Shown here piece by piece: positions 62,373-64,000 of a DNA stretch of 64,000 nt. The position numbers and the translations under genes are program-made. Under the pieces are notes generated by a model. It was not told where the DNA came from. It worked only from the letters and a program-made list of their open reading frames with translations, and made no database searches. The stretch spans positions 31,669 through 95,668 of the forward strand of contig VGMW01000007.1 in NCBI GenBank assembly GCA_016866235.1, in the 5' to 3' direction. Origin of the DNA: Bacteroidota bacterium (GTDB lineage: Bacteria > Bacteroidota > Bacteroidia > Cytophagales > Cyclobacteriaceae). The stretch's first letter is position 1. Each line of letters opens with the position of its first letter.

Positions 62373-64000
62373 ATGAAAGCTGGCTGGCGGTTGTCCGTTA
62401 TTTTTCTGGTTTGTATGCTTGGCTTGGTGGCTTGCACCAGCGACCGCGCGCCTGAAACCTTTCAGTTGGAAGATGGCTTTTCAATGGATTTGGTTGCTGC
62501 TGAACCCATTGTCCGCGATCCGGTGGACATGGCCTTTGATGAAAAAGGTAATTGCTATGTTCTTGAAATGCCCGGATATCCTTTTGAGGATGCTCAAAGC
62601 AGGGTAATCAAGCTGCACGATAAAAACAGCGATGGTGAGTACGACAGCAGTTCGGTCTATGCCGAAAATCTGCAAATGGCTTCCTCAATTATGCCGTGGA
62701 AAAATGGACTGCTGGTGGCGGCACCACCATACCTGCTTCACCTGCGTGATACCGACCTTGACCAAAAAGCAGATGCTGCCGATACGCTGATGGGTGGATT
62801 TTCCACCGGTAACCTGCAGCACAACTACAACGGACTTACATGGGGACTGGACAACTACGTATATGCTGTCAATGGTGGCAATTCTGGAAAACCTTATTGG
62901 TGGGGAGATACCACCTCCCGTGTTGATCTGCGCGGCAATGATTTCAGATTTAATCTGGAAACCAAAACGCTTGAAATTGTAGGCCAGTCGTCCGGTGGTT
63001 TCGGTCTGGCCATGGATGGATACGGAAGGTTGTTTGAGACGCACAACCTGGAACACATTTCGCATCTTGTGTTTCCAGCACGTTACCGCAAGGGTGCAGG
63101 TTTTTTTAACGACCAGGCATTGCCAGTAATTTCCAACCATGAAGAAAACGGCTTGGCGAGAATCTATCCGATTGGTGAACAGGAATCGAGGGTAAACCAC
63201 CCGGAGCAGTCCGGATATTTTTCTGGTTCCTGCGGTGTGACCTATTATGATGGGCAGGCAATGGGTCCAGATCTGCAAGGAACGGTTTGGGTAGCGGACG
63301 TGGTGTTGAATTTGTTGCACGTCGATCGATTGGAGTCGAAAGGCGCTTCGTTTTCGGCCAGGCGAGTGGTTGACCAGCGTGATTTCCTTGCGAGCACTGA
63401 CCGGTCTTTTCGTCCAGTGAATATGGAAGTGGGTCCTGATGGAGCCTTGTATGTTCTGGACATGCACCGTAAGGTGATTGAACATCCGGAGTGGATACCC
63501 GATGAGATTGAAAAGAATTTAGACATCGAGGCTGGTAAGGATCAGGGTAGGATTTACCGGATTACCCGGAGTGGTTTTAAAAATTTCTCTTTTGATTTTA
63601 CTCAGTTTGAATCAGCTGAACGGTTGATTTCTGCGCTCAGTGACGACAATGGGTGGGTTAGGAGGACTGCCCACCGAGTACTGATGGAACGTGTGCTTGA
63701 CGAGGCACAAGTGAGGGCATTAAGGGCGCTTTTGAAGTCAAAGAGTCCATTGACCAGGGTTAGGGCGTATTGGATTTTATCGGGCAAGCAGTTGCTCTCT
63801 CAACAGGAGGTATTGGATGGATTGAGCGATGCAGAATCTGGTGTGCGTGAAAATGTTCTGAAAATCGCTGAATGGAAGATGGGTTCGAGCGATAAAATGG
63901 TGGCGGCAGCCACTGCTTTACTGGAGGATGCTGATCAGCGGGTTAGGATGCAGGCAGCGCTGAGTTTAAGTGTGTTGGGGGAGCAGTCATTGAATCGCTC
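62373..64000 (+). CDS. PVC-type dehydrogenase-like lipoprotein, partial
   Basis: The right window edge cuts this gene, and 542 codons are visible without a stop. A lipoprotein signal peptide (hydrophobic stretch ending LVAC, lipobox at about 18-21) is followed by a six-bladed propeller-like domain of the PVC-type membrane-bound dehydrogenase group (DPVDMAFDEKGNCYV, GLTWGLDNYVYAVNGG, GPDGALYVLDMHR), then HEAT-like repeats from about residue 410. Family members often end in a c-type heme domain, not reached here. It is an envelope protein, probably acting on sugars or related compounds; substrate unknown. Confidence 0.78.
   Translation, partial: MKAGWRLSVIFLVCMLGLVACTSDRAPETFQLEDGFSMDLVAAEPIVRDPVDMAFDEKGNCYVLEMPGYPFEDAQSRVIKLHDKNSDGEYDSSSVYAENLQMASSIMPWKNGLLVAAPPYLLHLRDTDLDQKADAADTLMGGFSTGNLQHNYNGLTWGLDNYVYAVNGGNSGKPYWWGDTTSRVDLRGNDFRFNLETKTLEIVGQSSGGFGLAMDGYGRLFETHNLEHISHLVFPARYRKGAGFFNDQALPVISNHEENGLARIYPIGEQESRVNHPEQSGYFSGSCGVTYYDGQAMGPDLQGTVWVADVVLNLLHVDRLESKGASFSARRVVDQRDFLASTDRSFRPVNMEVGPDGALYVLDMHRKVIEHPEWIPDEIEKNLDIEAGKDQGRIYRITRSGFKNFSFDFTQFESAERLISALSDDNGWVRRTAHRVLMERVLDEAQVRALRALLKSKSPLTRVRAYWILSGKQLLSQQEVLDGLSDAESGVRENVLKIAEWKMGSSDKMVAAATALLEDADQRVRMQAALSLSVLGEQSLNR

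Overview
The window is a chromosomal segment of a Bacteroidota bacterium, most likely of the order Cytophagales. The evidence is the gene families (sigma-70 without region 1.1, stand-alone FtsE, long-form HisG, bacillithiol genes, Bacteroidota-type aromatic amino acid hydroxylase) and the promoters, which repeatedly match the Bacteroidota pattern TTTG, about 19-20 bases, then TAnnTTTG. Most of the window is ordinary, well-packed housekeeping DNA. Accessory or odd DNA is concentrated at 6.4-6.7 kb, 35.5-37.5 kb, 40.1-40.8 kb and 56-62 kb.

Layout. 1-5.8 kb (minus): a SUF iron-sulfur operon in the order sufB-sufC-sufD-sufS-sufE-DUF59 gene-bacilliredoxin gene. 5.9-6.7 kb: an Lrp/AsnC-type regulator divergent from a tRNA-like RNA gene whose variable arm is hugely enlarged. 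6.8-13.4 kb: acyl-CoA ligase, PD40-repeat secreted protein, membrane methyltransferase-like protein, SDR, ROK protein, ftsE and a transaldolase-family gene. 13.5 kb: SRP RNA. 13.7-18 kb: cysS-yidD, a secreted class V aminotransferase-like protein and a lipoprotein. 18-25.2 kb (minus): a compact his operon hisG-D-C-B-H-A-F-IE, preceded by a seven-histidine leader peptide and an attenuator. 25.3-35.4 kb: lptF/G-type permease, rpsO, pnp, rpoD, trxB, bshB1, pdxH, yqgE and a DUF349-repeat gene. 35.5-35.8 kb: tRNA-Thr(UGU) preceded by two tandem defective copies carrying a hairpin in place of the anticodon arm. 35.8-37.5 kb: AT-rich remnant with small unknown genes and an array of AGTTAAGG repeats. 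37.5-40.1 kb: secreted unknown protein and a DUF4143 ATPase. 40.2-40.8 kb: a dense C/T-rich repeat tract. 40.8-47.3 kb: two-subunit molybdenum oxidoreductase (IorAB-like), amidohydrolase and a beta-helix protein. 47.4-56 kb: an aromatic amino acid catabolic cluster. 56-64 kb: a 3'-truncated histidine kinase meeting a truncated lipoprotein gene, a 5'-nucleotidase-like pseudoenzyme, a membrane-anchored unknown, and the start of a PVC-type dehydrogenase-like lipoprotein.

How genes fit together. Phenylalanine 4-hydroxylase, an IlvE-type transaminase, HppD, HmgA and fumarylacetoacetase would take Phe/Tyr to fumarate and acetoacetate, and ScoAB would activate the acetoacetate. Maleylacetoacetate isomerase and pterin recycling are not in the window. 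BshB1 and the bacilliredoxin together suggest bacillithiol is the low-molecular-weight thiol. No phage, CRISPR array or complete mobile element is present. The most promising unexplained items are the tRNA-like RNA (6522-6668), the defective tRNA-Thr array, the AGTTAAGG array and the 3'-to-3' truncation at about 56.2 kb.
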